Both the position numbers and the translations under genes were made by a program. From Sthenelais limicola (Eukaryota > Annelida > Polychaeta > Phyllodocida > Sigalionidae), in contig OW804098.1 of the NCBI GenBank assembly GCA_942159475.1, forward strand, positions 112,843,916 to 112,907,915: a stretch of 64,000 nt of DNA, given 5' to 3'. The stretch's first letter is position 1; every line of letters starts with the position of its first letter. Positions 42,170 through 53,649 of this stretch are shown here, in pieces. The notes below the pieces were generated by a model. It had not been told where the DNA came from. It searched no databases and was given only the letters and a program-made list of their open reading frames with translations.

Positions 42170-44251
42170 GTCGTCCTGCGACGCTAGTCCCTCGTTGCAC
42201 TATTATGAAATATCAATAGCTTGTAAGCACACGCAGGTAAAGTGTTCTGTGCAGTATATATGTAATTTCACACATAAAAGAAAACACACAAACTTTTTTA
42301 ATACAATATATATCTAGCATCTTATTTTATTCACCTCGCCTCCGCCGCCTCCTCCGCCGCCTTCAACAAGTCCAACTACGCTTCCTCTGTGCGGACACAT
42401 TCCAACGTGCTTATCTAAATTAAACTTGCGTTTGTATTTACGTGAGCAGTATGGACATATAAACTGGCCTTTGGGTAAGGAAAGACGCTTTTTCGGCCTC
42501 TTGTTCTCCTTATCCTCTTTCTCATTGGGTGTCGTTTTCACTTCTTTACAGGCGGGAGCTGTTGCAAAGGTTTTTTCAGGCGTATCTCGGTCAATAACTG
42601 GTTTTGCAATGCTGTGGGCGCACTCAATTATGTGCTTAGTGTAGCATACCCTGCCCTTAAACACGTTTCCGCAACGATCGCACACAAACATCTAAAAATA
42701 CACAATAGTAAAGTTAAGCGTATGCAGTTTTTTTAAAACATTATTATCGTTATTTACATGTTATATCACAACTGTATTATCACCATAACTAAAAGGTAAC
42801 TATCTGTTGTCTTTGCAGAATATCACCAGCAGAAGCATCCCTACCGTTTGAAAAGGAGATTTCTTAAACCTCTTCTTTGGGGGTAGTGTCAAGGTCCCGT
42901 CGCTTGGATCGGCAAAACTGCACGTACTGTCCGTGTCACTAATCCCCTCAAACTGCTCTACGACAGACAGCACTCCCTCGACCACACCAGATGACAGAAC
43001 CTCCAACTCCGCTCGACAAAGCATGTCTATCACGTCGTTAAAGGCTCCGTCGTTACACTAGAGAATAGTTAAAGCAAACAAGGTTCAGTTACTAGTTTAT
43101 ATCTAAACGCCTAGTTATTCTTAGCTTTTACCAGAATACATGTAGTGCTGTAATCTCTATTTATTCTAGGTTTTTTAAAACATAATACATGTATGGTCGT
43201 GTTCTCTGGTTGAAAATTACATGTATGTAATGCATAATCTCCATGTTACACTATTAGTTACCGCAAATGAATTATGAACACGCTTTCAAATCACACGTCT
43301 AAATATTCTTAGCTTTTAAAAAAATAAGCTTTTAAAATATAATACATGTATAACCGTGTTCTCTGGTTGTACATTACATGTATCTAATGCATTATCTCCA
43401 TGTTACATTATTAGTTGTATACTGTATGCACCACGCAAATGTATTATGAAAACGCTTTCAAATCAAAACTATATGGTATTCGTGCTATCACATGTATCAC
43501 ACAGGCTTATCTTAGTATTAATGTCATAGCGTTACCTCAATGTTTGTGTCTAATGTGTTGTCTGGACACACCATCGAATACCGCGGGTCGGTACTAGGTC
43601 CAGGCTGTGGGCTAGTAGGCATAACACAGCGACCCTCGGTTTTATTCTACATCAAACAATGAAGGTTACAAACTTATAGTAGTAGTTCTTTCAACCGTTA
43701 TTAAACACATGTTGTTCAAAGGGTTAAATCGAAATTTATTCTTAATATCATTAGTACTGTATTCTATTGTACCTCAATCATGATCGTATCCTCATTTGAT
43801 TTTTTCAAACCATCATCACCATTCTGCAAGTCTATCTGTATCCAAGCAATCAAATAAAAAAAAATAAACCGTATTTATTACAACTCTAGTTACATATTTT
43901 ATCTCTTAATATCAGTCACCAGCTAATTTCACATAATATCTGTCGGTTGCAATTACAGTTAGGTTAACAGTCTTCTTACCATTGCTAATATCGCGTCTAA
44001 GTCTGGCTCTTGACATTGCTCCACAATGTCGGCTAACGTTCTAGGATCCTGTTCACAATATAATAGTAATTATAAATAATCCCTCCTAACGCCTATACAC
44101 TTTCTCTGTGTCGTACAGTTACACAAATATATAAAAGCAATTTCGTTTTCTCATTCATATACATTCGGTATTACAACTTGGTACTCACCGCATTAACTCC
44201 CTCAAATAAATCTCTCCAAAATTCAAAGTCGTGCTCTCCGTCCGTGTCCAT
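37235..44251 (-). CDS. Polinton protein-primed-type DNA polymerase B, seven exons, with C-terminal NADAR domain
   Basis: Seven exons join in phase 0: 44189-44251 (ATG), 43980-44048, 43773-43823, 43536-43646, 42845-43057, 42335-42691 and 42199-37235, for about 1942 residues. The short exons encode acidic segments, a KKRFKK patch and two CxxC-type zinc fingers. The main exon adds poly-Ala, more zinc fingers, exonuclease motif YDFEALLE (near 40710), the FGFNSANYD motif, polymerase motifs YDANALYLW (A, near 39500), KLVGNSAYGG (B, near 38530) and DTDSLYFG (C, near 38230), and a DGCYWHGC nuclease-like segment between A and B. The last 155 residues look like NADAR/YbiA. It replicates the element, priming with protein. 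Introns are inferred from reading frames; the exon of 42199 has no ATG of its own. Confidence 0.85.
42122..42169. repeat. (CTG)n triplet repeat coding poly-Ala in PolB
   Basis: About 16 CTG units. In the PolB frame they read GCA. Confidence 0.95.
43135..43480. repeat. tandem duplication in PolB intron 4
   Basis: Two copies of about 160 bp share TATTCTTAGCTTTTA, ATAATACATGTAT, CGTGTTCTCTGGTTG, ATCTCCATGTTACA and ACGCTTTCAAATCA. They fill most of the intron between exons 4 and 5. Confidence 0.8.
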
Positions 44252-44303
44252 AATCGCCAGGGTTTCCACCTCCAAGTGTATGTCCAAATTTTATGTCTCC
44301 ACT

Positions 44304-44311
44304 ATTTTATA
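44304..44311 (-). promoter_or_regulatory. TATA box of PolB
   Basis: TATAAAAT on the - strand, about 52 bp upstream of the ATG at 44251. Confidence 0.55.
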
Positions 44312-44880
44312 CTATCCGCTGTAACGGTCGTCTATGAATTATCTATACACGTACATTCCTTAAAGGTACACTTCTGTTAACTTTTCAACATTTAGGTTAT
44401 TGTCAAGTGTTCAATACAATGCATTCAACGGTTCTCCCTCAATCACACGCTCCAACTAAGTCACTTATCTATTACTCCACTTCTCAAGTGGCACTGCTTT
44501 CAACAGTTCGTCATAATATGTATGTGTTATCTTCTATCTCAACTAACGGTCTTAACTATATTATTATTCTACTAGGTTCTGTTTATTTACATTCACTCAC
44601 TGTCCTTATATCACGCCACAACTTTCTCAGTTGTCACAACTCGGTACATTCTTTACCTCCACCTATATCCCCACCTCACATAAACATCTTCACCCCCACA
44701 GCAATGCATTGTTTATATTCCCAGTAACTCTTTCCAGTAAACCACTGTAAACTCTCTCTTATCCTTTATCTAAGGTAAAACCCATTTTGTTAAACACCAC
44801 TATATACATATTTAAAACCTTGCTCAATTGCTTAGCTCTCTCTCTCTCTCTTCCAGTCAGTACACCCACACTCCCTTATC
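44312..44880. other. right subterminal non-coding region of the Polinton
   Basis: Between the PolB promoter and the repeat-rich right end there is C/T-rich sequence with CTCTCTCT near 44838-44850, no supported gene, and many short CTC/CAC words. It probably holds the PolB upstream control region. Confidence 0.55.
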
Positions 44881-45090
44881 TCCAGCTACTCCATTGTCTT
44901 AGTTATGATCTCTCGCAACCCCCAGTGGTGTCTAATGTTGGGTGCTCCCATTGTCCTAGGTTCCTTCAAACATCTCCTTATCTCCCGCGAACCCCATTGT
45001 CTTAGTCCATACCTTGCTCTTATCTCCCGCGGCCCCCATTGTCTTAGACCAGCTCCTGCTCCTTCCAGGATGTAGCAACCCTTATCTCCA

Positions 45091-45195
45091 GCGGCCCCCA
45101 TTGTCTTAGACCAGCTCCTGCTCCTTCCAGGATGTAGCAACCCTTATCTCCAGCGGCCCCCAAGTTGCTACACAGCGTGCTTGTTATATACTACT
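45091..45195 (-). repeat. Polinton right terminal inverted repeat
   Basis: Exact reverse complement of the left terminus. The subterminal part repeats the 61-62 bp unit containing TTGCTACATCCTGGAAGGAG once more than the left end does, then decays through three or four AGACAATGGGGG/AGATAAG units to about 44880. Confidence 0.95.
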
Positions 45196-45201
45196 CAAAG
45201 T
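45196..45201 (+). repeat. right target-site duplication CAAAGT
   Basis: CAAAGT immediately follows the right terminus ...TATACTACT. It equals the left copy. Confidence 0.95.
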
Positions 45202-46980
45202 AATCGTACCTCTCCCGGCTCTTCACCCAATAGATAATGGAAGGGTTGTTTTATTTTGAATGAATCACCTCTTCGTGGCAAGGATGGATTTCATATTAAT
45301 ACCATTTAATTTTGCTTTTCAAATTCTCGGTAGTCTAGTCGAGGAACATACTGGAAGTCCTGGAAGTCATCCTCCAGATGTATGTTTCCTTTTTGTATAC
45401 ACTGTGGTAAGAGGTCACGCATTTCCCTAGTGAAAGTACGCGAAAGGCGGGTCAACTTGTTGCACTCGCTAAGCACGTAAAATCAGTCGCCTTACCAAGG
45501 CAGAGGAACCGGTCCGCCGATCGCAGCGCCCCCCGTCATGCTCTGGTGATTATATTCACTACAACCAGTAGTCCCAGAGCAGGGTGGGGGTGTGGGTGGG
45601 GTTGGGGTTGGGGTTAGGGTAGGGGTAGGGGTTGGGGGTGGGTGTGGGGTGTTTATTCTTTTTTTGTAGGCCTGTACTGGCCCATGAAAATACTGCTTAA
45701 TTATTTATTTGTTTTTTCATTCATTGAATTTGTGGAGGGCCGACTTCATCATTTCATCATTTTAGTGTATCATTTTCTTTTGATGCATTTCTTCCTTGTG
45801 CCAGCTTCTGTAATGAGCTTCTGTAACGAGAAAAGAACAGGTATATATCAAATGAAACACATTAATGCTCTGCTGTATTTCAATACAAATAACAAAATAT
45901 CAAAATATTTATGTAACTAATAGAGAGAGAAACTGAGTGCACTACATCGCGCGATGTATGTTTGCATTCTCCCACACGCCCCAGAAAGCTAGGCGTTGTG
46001 CTAACTCAAGGGTTGTCCAAAACGTTGTGAAATGAAACTCTTTCCCACAATAATGTTGGGGCATCGCTATGGGGAGGGGAAGGGAGTGTCACGAGCTATA
46101 TTGTCCACGTAAGAACTATAAAGGTATTACGTAAGGTTAAAAGATATTACAAAAATAATGTTTCAAACAAACAGAGGGCAGCGCTGGGCTTTTTAATCCC
46201 TTAACATAAACCCTTGCTATGTATTATTTTAACTATACAGTGTACAAGTGCAAGTGTATGTACATTTCTTATTCAGACCCATACATGTTGTCTTATAAGG
46301 TCGCCAGTTTGTGACGCGATTATTGGTGGTCTTGACAGGTAGGTGAGAGTAAAGGTGTGCGCGAAATATACCCCCTCCTCTAACACAATAACTTTCCCCT
46401 CTAGTAGGCCTTACTAGTCACTTGGCTTGCATTCGGGGCAGGTTTATTCTTAGCTCTCTGGCTGGGACTGTCTCCCATCCATGCATGCACAGAAACCAAG
46501 TAAAACTAGGGGTGGGGTCTATCTGAATCACTGAATCTCATTCCTAGTAGTATGGCTGATACCAAAGTCATATTTACAAATACATAGCCTAGATCAATTG
46601 CAATATTACAAACGTTTACTTACCAGTGAATGTCCTCCCTGCTTTCTACATGTACACAGGTGTCTTACATGCATGCCGCTCTCAAGCTAACTGAAGCTGT
46701 TGGTCCCTAATGCTGCATGGGTGTGAGGGTGCTGGTGTAAGGGTGCTGGTGACTGTGCATTCATGCATGATATGGAGTCATGTTGACGGCGTCGTAACCG
46801 CCACCCCCCCCCCCCCCCCCCCCCCCTTCGTCACCCTTGAGTGACCACCAAGCCTAGCTTTCTGGAGCGCGTGGGAGTACACGAACTAGACGTGTAGACT
46901 TTTCCCCACTCGTCTAGGCGCGTGGCACAGCCCGGTCTTTCGCGTGGAAACATGCTTAATTATAACAGTGTACTTGTAGG
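45202..46980. other. right flank of the Polinton, no supported gene
   Basis: Contains the G-rich repeat and a poly-C run (about 46804-46828). The remaining sequence is ordinary with no exon or RNA gene that I can support. Confidence 0.6.
45580..45655. repeat. G-rich GGGGTT/GGGGTAG degenerate repeat
   Basis: Runs of GGGGTTGGGGTTGGGGTTAG followed by GGTAGGGG. It resembles degenerate telomere-type repeats and could form quadruplexes. It lies 385 bp outside the Polinton. Confidence 0.75.
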
Positions 46981-46984
46981 TGAA

Positions 46985-47480
46985 AATAAATGATTTATTA
47001 TACATGCATTTCTCTTGTGGGGTGCAATAAAAATATCTTTATCTTACACGAACAATAAAAATGTAGTTGTCTAAAAATGGCTCTAATGTTTTTTTGTTTA
47101 TTTTTGTTTAAAAAAAAAAGCTCTAATGTTACCATCGCAGTTTGTTGACGTGCTTCCTGGAGACCCAAAAGCGCTTATTTAAGTTGTTAATTTCATGGTT
47201 TTACGTTGGCAAACTATGAAATTTACAACATCGACAAGCACCTTCGGATCTTCGCAAAGCACATCAACAAATCCATAGGCCTGCAGTTGATGGTGCTGAG
47301 ATATCTTTCACCGAGTCGGCTACTTTTTCAGATTTACACATAATATTTGATCAAGTGTTATGCCTGTGAAATAAATATAGAATGGAACTTGCCATTGTAA
47401 TCGGCATTGTGCTTATGCGGACGAATCTCGTCCAATACATTTGTTATTACTGCTGGCTCATTCCATTCTCTCTATATAAT
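46985..47480. mobile_element. family D repeat copy
   Basis: Shares TTATTATACATGCATT, GTGGGGTGCAATA, ACAATAAAAATGTAGTTGTC, then TTTGTTGACGTGCTT, a hairpin (TAAGTTGTTAATTTCAT / ATGAAATTTACAACAT) and AAATATAGAATGGAACT with copies at 49845 and 63780. Confidence 0.65.
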
Positions 47481-47489
47481 GAATTGAAT

Positions 47490-48195
47490 TGAAGTGATAA
47501 GAGTATTGGGTAACCTAGAGTCAGATCCTGGACGGTATTGGCAATAGAACAATGCTATGACATTAGCATCATAAGCCATTCTGGCTGGAAATATGATATC
47601 AATAATAAATGGGTGTTAATTAATAATTGATATAATTATGATTAGGTTGGGCAATATTACGTATATATATTAGAAGTTAAAAGTTAATAGTATCAGGTCC
47701 ATGATCGGACAAATCAAGAATTACTATGTGACCTCAGGAGCAAGGTAGTTCAGCTTCTTAATAAGAAGGATTAATCATTGATTCTCCTCAATAGAGAGAA
47801 CTGCACATACACAGGAAGGCAAGGTAAAGTAAGTAGTATATGAAATATTGATAAATGTACAGCATTACATACCTATATCCAGCAATGTTGTATCAGTATA
47901 TCCAGAACTGACAATGCCAAATGAGCGAGTTGGGATTTGGAAGAACACCCAACAATTTACTTTGGAAGAAAAAAGCCAATATGACTATACACTACTGTAG
48001 TTCCGCATACATGTTTCAAACTGCAATTTTCGTTTATCAGTATATTCAGCGCTGACAATGCGAAATGAGCGAGTAGGAATTTGGAAGAACACCACCCAAC
48101 AATTGACTTTGATAGAAAAAGGATATTATGACTGTACTCTGGCAATATGACTGGGAAATATGACTGTAAAGCTACATATGTATGTATTTATGGTA
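47490..48195. other. non-coding stretch with a direct duplication
   Basis: TCAGTATATCCAGAACTGAC and its variant CAGTATATTCAGCGCTGAC with CAATGCSAAATGAGCGAGT lie near 47891 and 48038, about 145 bp apart. No gene is visible. Confidence 0.55.
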
Positions 48196-48197
48196 CA

Positions 48198-48410
48198 TGG
48201 GTGAAGTCGCCAGAAAATGTACAATTTACCTTCACTAATTCTCTCAAATAGCCCAAATTTCAGACGAAAATACAGTTCAACCTAACCAAACAGATTCCTA
48301 AAATCAATGCAGAATATACTCGAATTTACCTATAAATTGCAGCCTAATTTAGCAGAATTTACTAAATGTGTACAGCTGCCAATTGTAAATTTTCTGAAAA
48401 TCTGACCCAC
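48198..48410. mobile_element. family A MITE copy
   Basis: It opens TGGGTGAAGTCGCCAGAAAA and ends TTTTCTGAAAATCTGACCCA. It has small internal deletions. Confidence 0.7.
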
Positions 48411-49079
48411 ATGTTTCAAGCAGCAATTTTCGTTGAGTATTAACATGGAATACACTCAGATGCACGTTTACAATGGGTCGTGTCATCTCACATCCCCTCA
48501 ACATGATCTCATAAATAATATCTCCCGTTATTCACAATATTTACCCTCCGGCAGTGGATGTATTGGCGAGCCAGGGCTATTGTGCTCGCACCTCATGATT
48601 ATGTAATGCTATTGTATGGTCGGGGAGGAATCCTGGCCGGCCTGAGTGGTTGGCAGGAGAGCCACTCTGACCACCATAGCTGCATGCAGGATTGTATTGT
48701 ATTTAAGATTTGTATTCAGCAACAGAATCCTTTTCCAAAAATTACAATATTCTCAGACAGGGCTGGTAAATTTATACCGAAATCAGGGTAGAAATTATAA
48801 TCTATATAATAAACGTGAAACTGATTTTTTTGTCATGCATGTTCTGGGAATCTGTGATGTCCCCAGCTGTTTTTCTGCTCTGTAGAATTCTGTCCAGAGG
48901 ACATTATAAGTGGTTTGTTAAGGTATTTGGGATTTTGAAGCCCTTTTTTATCAGGAACTCCACACTCTATTAATAGCCTGGTAAAGCCCCTGTTGGGAAC
49001 TAGAAGAGATTGATGTCATGCCTCTATGTCCCACTGTCTGTGGCAATGCAGGATTCCCTAGCAATGTGTCCTGCAAGGG

Positions 49080-49510
49080 TCCCAAGCAACGCGGAGCAAT
49101 AGTGGGAGAGATCCGACACGTTGGATCCGAGGAGTGGGGGGAGAGCGAGGAAAAAGAGAGAGGCTGAGGGGGAAGGGGAGAGCAAGGAAGCAGAGGGAGA
49201 GGGTGGGAGGAATCAGATAGGGAGAAGGAGAAGAGGATAGAGAGAAGAGGGGGAGTGAAAAAGACGGGAGGGAGAGGAAAGGGGAGGTGAGGGGAGGGAG
49301 GGAGAGAATGAAAGAAGCGGAGGGAGAGGGTGGGGAAATCGGAGAGGGAGAAGAGGATACAGAGAGAAGAGCGGGAGAGATAATAGGGCAGGGGAGAGGA
49401 GAAGGAGGGTACTAGGGACAGGGAGAGAGGGTGGGGGAGAGGCAGGGAGAAAGAAGAAAGAGAGGCAGGGGGAGAGGAGCAGGGGAGAGAGAGTGAGAGG
49501 AAGAGGGTAA
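49080..49510. repeat. GA-rich low-complexity tract
   Basis: Purine-rich GAGAGG/GGGGAGA sequence with no regular period. Confidence 0.85.
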
Positions 49511-49844
49511 CCGTTCAGAGGACGGGTACTTTGCTAGTCTAATATAAGTTCATTTATCCAAAATATATTTATAGGAATTGAATAATAATAATAAGAGAAT
49601 TACAAATAGGTAAGAAGGAAAGAAGGAAATATTTTCCCTTTCTCAGATCCCAAAATGGTAAAACAGCACACTTGAAAAAGCCGACTCAATTTACTTAATG
49701 TGTAGAGCTGCCGATTGTACATTTTCTCAGGCTTTAACACAGGAATCCGATCCACCACAAGTCAATGGCATGAAACATGCATGGAAGCATGCACCCAGCC
49801 ACTACTCTGGCTACATACCAATACTCAATGCCAAGTGTACATAT

Positions 49845-50395
49845 TATTTATTATACATGCATTCCTCTTGAGAGGTGCAATAAGTGGGATGCAATACAAA
49901 TATTGTTATCATAGGCCTAGCCATACAATAAAAATGTAGTTGTCTAAAAATAGCTCTGACGTTTCCTCCGCTGTTTGTTGACGTGCTTTGCGGAGATTAC
50001 GATAATTTGTTAAGTTGTTAATTTCATAGTTCTATGTAGGCTAAGTATGAAATTAACAACTTAGACAAGCACCTTGGGTCTCTGCAAAGCACATCAACAA
50101 ATCCATAGGCATAGATCTAGCCATATGCCTATACAGAGTTGGAGGTACTCGCACTGTCTCTGAGACTTGTTTCACCAAGTGGGCTACTTTTCCAGTGATA
50201 TCTGATGATTTACCCATGATAGTTGATCAAATTTTATGCACATATAATAAATATAGAATGGAACTCGCCGTCATGATGAAAGAATTATTGGACTTGATTT
50301 GTCCACGTAAATGCTCTGCTTACGTGGAAAAATCTTGTTCAATAAATTTTCAATTACTGCCGGCTCATACCACTCTCTCTCTCTATTTATATGTA
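49845..50395. mobile_element. family D repeat copy
   Basis: Same blocks as the copy at 46985, with the inner hairpin TTAAGTTGTTAATTTCAT / ATGAAATTAACAACTTA at about 50010-50065. It continues with TATAATAAATATAGAATGGA and a CATACCACTCTCTCT end. Confidence 0.65.
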
Positions 50396-50429
50396 TCATA
50401 TTATTTATCGTTTGCAGTCCAGTTTAGGA

Positions 50430-50472
50430 GAATTTACTAAAAGTGTGCAGCTGTCGATTGTACATTTTCTGT
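50430..50472. mobile_element. family A terminal fragment
   Basis: GAATTTACTAAAAGTGTGCA then GCTGTCGATTGTACATTTTC, matching one end of family A. Another such fragment lies near 49695-49728. Confidence 0.5.
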
Positions 50473-51049
50473 TGGCATGGACCTTGCATTTTCAATCACT
50501 TCATGAAGTGAACTTCAGCACTGAGGATCAGATGACTATTCTATTTGATAGGAAGCAAATAATCAAACTCTCAATTTTCCTAATATTTGTTTCCCCCGTG
50601 GAAGATTAAAGTGAGATGTGATGAATAATAATTTTGCAAGATTGCATTTTTAACAAAACACCGGTGAAGGAAGACAATGAAGTTTCCTTCATGCGGAGGG
50701 ATGAACCAACATCTTATTTATTATTAATATCTTTCAGTTGTCATAATGAAAAATAGGGTCAATCAGTTTCTGTAGAGTTTTTTTTTAAAGATTTTATTTT
50801 CACTTGGTTGCCAACTCCCCTTTCTACGGGGTTAGTTCTGTTGGGCCAAGCTTTCAAATAAATAACATATTATACATTCTGGTGTTCTAGGTTTCTTTCA
50901 ATGTAATGATGTTTGAGAGGGAAAAAGATATTTTATAATTGACAAGATAATATTCAAGAGAGAAATAAAATACCACAGAAGGTTAAAAGGATTAAAAAAG
51001 ACGTATAAGATGTAGTTATTCATATTCATAGTATTCATTATAATTATAA

Positions 51050-51392
51050 TCACTGTGCCATTCAGACAGATTCGTGTGGAGTGTTAGTGATGGTTCTGTC
51101 CCTTTTTTAATGTATACAGCTATATATCTCTAGACAAATAGTTATAGAAGGAAAAAGGATAAAAGTGATGGTAGCCTTTGTATGGCATAAGAAGATGAAT
51201 GAGAAGTTAAATCGATTTTTGGTATTCCTTGATTTTTAGAGATGTTTAATATTCAGGATATGTTCACAATTGATTCACTGTGCCACTCAGACAACTTGGT
51301 GTGGAGCGTTAGTGATAAAATATATTTCTCCATTCGGTATATACAGTTATTTCATTTGCCACTCAGACTCTTTGTGGTGGAGTGTTATGAAA
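51050..51392. repeat. three-copy phrase CACTGTGCCATTCAGAC..GTGGAG
   Basis: Three related 35-40 bp segments (about 51052, 51278 and 51352) with GCCAYTCAGACWNNTTNGTG then TGGAGTGTTAGTGA. The origin is unclear. Confidence 0.55.
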
Positions 51393-51694
51393 TTCTGTTT
51401 TAGTGTCAGGGGAGAGGAAAATATATCGACTGAAAAAATAATAAAGAATATTAGTGCAGTTGTTGTTTTTCTGTTTTTTGTTTTTTCTTATTTATTCTAT
51501 GAAAAGACTATTAAACCATTCTTTTTGATTTGATTTTAGGGCTTTCGTGCAGCCGAGTCTTCCAATTGTTGCAGTGTTATATGATATACTATTATAATAT
51601 TCTACGCAATATTACACATTGATTGGGTGGATTCTGTTGAAATCTCACATACAAGTATTTGGCAACTATGAACAATGGTGTTTTTTTTTTAATA

Positions 51695-52305
51695 CAATAG
51701 GTGACTTGCATGTGCCACTGCGCATGTCTGTCACAGGGCATGCTGGATGGATTGTGTTAAAAACTGACATACAAATATTTGGCAACATTTTAATCGAAAA
51801 TTACAAGAATGTTTTAACCAATTGTATAAATGATCTATGAAAACCAAATGTATGATGGGAAAGATGAGGAATTGTGTCATGGAAACATGTATAGCACATG
51901 GATATTGACACTAGAGCATTGATAAATATCCCATGCTGAACATGGCATGTTTTCTATATCTTTTAGAATGTACAATTATTCCCATAAAGCCATGCAAACA
52001 GTAGAGCATACGTTTCCTTGGTTCCCGCCGGTAGTGACTACACTGCACCAGTTGCCACATTGCACTTTTAACCATTGCAGTTTAAACCAACGAGATTCCC
52101 TTTACGGACTTAGGACAACAATTTACGGACTTAGGACAACCAATAATTTACTGATCCCGTACATAGTGCGAATCCACAATTTGGTAACAGGAAAATTGGC
52201 TGCTGGCCGCGATGTCGGAACTACCCACGGTCACTAATTAAACGTATACCCAGTCCCATGCGAATCAAGATTCAAAATGGTGGCTATGCAAATCCTCTAT
52301 TGATA
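51695..52305. mobile_element. family B element interrupted by other sequence
   Basis: Read in reverse: it begins CAATAGGTGACTTGCATGTG, keeps the family B order to about 51970, and ends after about 280 unrelated bases with ATTCAAAATGGTGGCTATGC then AAATCCTCTATTG (to 52304). Confidence 0.55.
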
Positions 52306-52671
52306 AGGTCATGCATCTTATAATTAACCGCTGCAGGTATACATGGGCGGACCAGGAAGATCTGTTCGCAGAGGCTCCTGCCCATTTCGTGTAACTGTAC
52401 TGATCAACTTGAATAAAAATCTCTCTCTCTATATATATATTGATTATGCTGTACATAGCTTTGGACCTTTCTTATAGCTTTCCTTCTCCAATTACAATAT
52501 GTACATATGATACTTCAAAGCTGCCCATAAATAAAACATCTTGGTTACGGCGCAGTGATTGCTCCTTGCGTATAGTGATAGTTCCTTCACACGCAACTAC
52601 CGCATGAATTAATCATATTTTCCTTCTTAATTCAGTTCGTGCCGCTACTCCCTAGTCTATGCTATAGTATG

Positions 52672-52909
52672 TGGCTCAGATTTTCAGAAAATGTACAATC
52701 GGCAGCTGTAAACATTTAGTAAATGCTGCTAAATTGAGCTGCAATTTGGCCAATACTAGGTAAATTCGAGTATATTTGTCATGGGGTGATTCTAGCAATC
52801 GGTTTTGTTAGGTTGAATTGTATTTCGAACTTGATTTTCGTCCGGAATTTGGGTTATTTGAGGAGGTTTTTGAAAGTGAATTGTACATTTTCTGGTGACT
52901 TAACCCATG
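52672..52909. mobile_element. family A MITE copy
   Basis: It opens TGGCTCAGATTTTCAGAAAA and ends TTTTCTGGTGACTTAACCCA. Confidence 0.7.
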
Positions 52910-53047
52910 TGTAGAGGTATGAGAAGCGGCGTTTGACATAAAAAGGAAACTGAGACAAGGGAGCGTGACTGAAATGATTAAGTACAAGTAGCTCCCGGTC
53001 CTGTGGACGAGTGCATCTCTTGACTGTAGTGAACAACAACTACTCGA

Positions 53048-53631
53048 ATGGTTAAATTTCCAGAAAATGCACAATTCACATTCAGAAACTATCCCAAATA
53101 ACCCGAATTTAATGCAGAAATGAGACGCAAAATACAATTCAACATAACCAAACACATCCTTTGAATATACTCGATGCTGAATATGCTCAGATATATTTAG
53201 TATTTACCATCTGTCAGCCTAATTTAGCAGTATTTACTAAACGTGTAGAGCTGTCAATAAGGGACTTGTATAGCCGCCATTTTGAATCTAGATTCGCAAG
53301 GAATTATGGGACTAATGGTACAGTCTAAAATGTATAGAAAACATGTTATGTTCAGCATGGACTATTTATCAATGACCCAATGTCAATAGCCATGCGTTAT
53401 ACATGTTTCCATAACACAAGTCCCCATCTTTCCCATCATGCATTTGGTTTTCATAGATCATTTATAAAAGCTATGATATTGGTGAAAACATTCTTGCAAT
53501 TTTCGATAAGAATGTTGTCAAATTATTGTATTTCAAATTTCAACAGAATCCATCCCAGGATGCACTGCTGTAGACATGCGCAGTGAGACATGCAAATCCC
53601 CTATTGTACATTATTTGAAAATCTGACCCCA
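53048..53631. mobile_element. family A copy split by a family B insertion
   Basis: The A element runs from 53048 to about 53254 (ending GAGCTGTCAA-like) and resumes at 53607 with TTGTACATTATTTGAAAATC then TGACCCC. A full family B element occupies the gap. Confidence 0.7.
53255..53606. mobile_element. family B MITE, full copy
   Basis: It begins CAATAAGGGACTTGTATAGC and ends GACATGCAAATCCCCTATTG. The ends are inverted repeats. Length about 352 bp. The interior has GGAATTATGGGACTAATGG and ACATGTTTCCATAACACAAG phrases. Confidence 0.75.
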
Positions 53632-53649
53632 AACAGCCATTCACAGGCA

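Larger units (their letters stand above)
19771..45195. mobile_element. complete Polinton/Maverick (adintovirus-like) element, 25.4 kb
   Basis: The element has all the marks of a Polinton. A 6-bp target duplication CAAAGT flanks it (19765-19770 and 45196-45201). Terminal inverted repeats starting AGTAGTATATAACAAGC are identical over the outer 105 bp. It encodes protein-primed-type PolB, retroviral-type integrase, FtsK/A32-like ATPase, adenovirus-type protease, double jelly-roll major capsid and penton-like minor capsid. All core frames are open and uninterrupted. Polintons are self-synthesising DNA transposons that are also regarded as integrated viruses. Sound ends, a sound target duplication and intact genes suggest a recent insertion that could still be functional. 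Confidence 0.97.

Noticed and set aside
48558..48885. Two overlapping frames of 77-79 codons
   Set aside because: No conserved motif or splice border; typical of chance frames in intergenic DNA.
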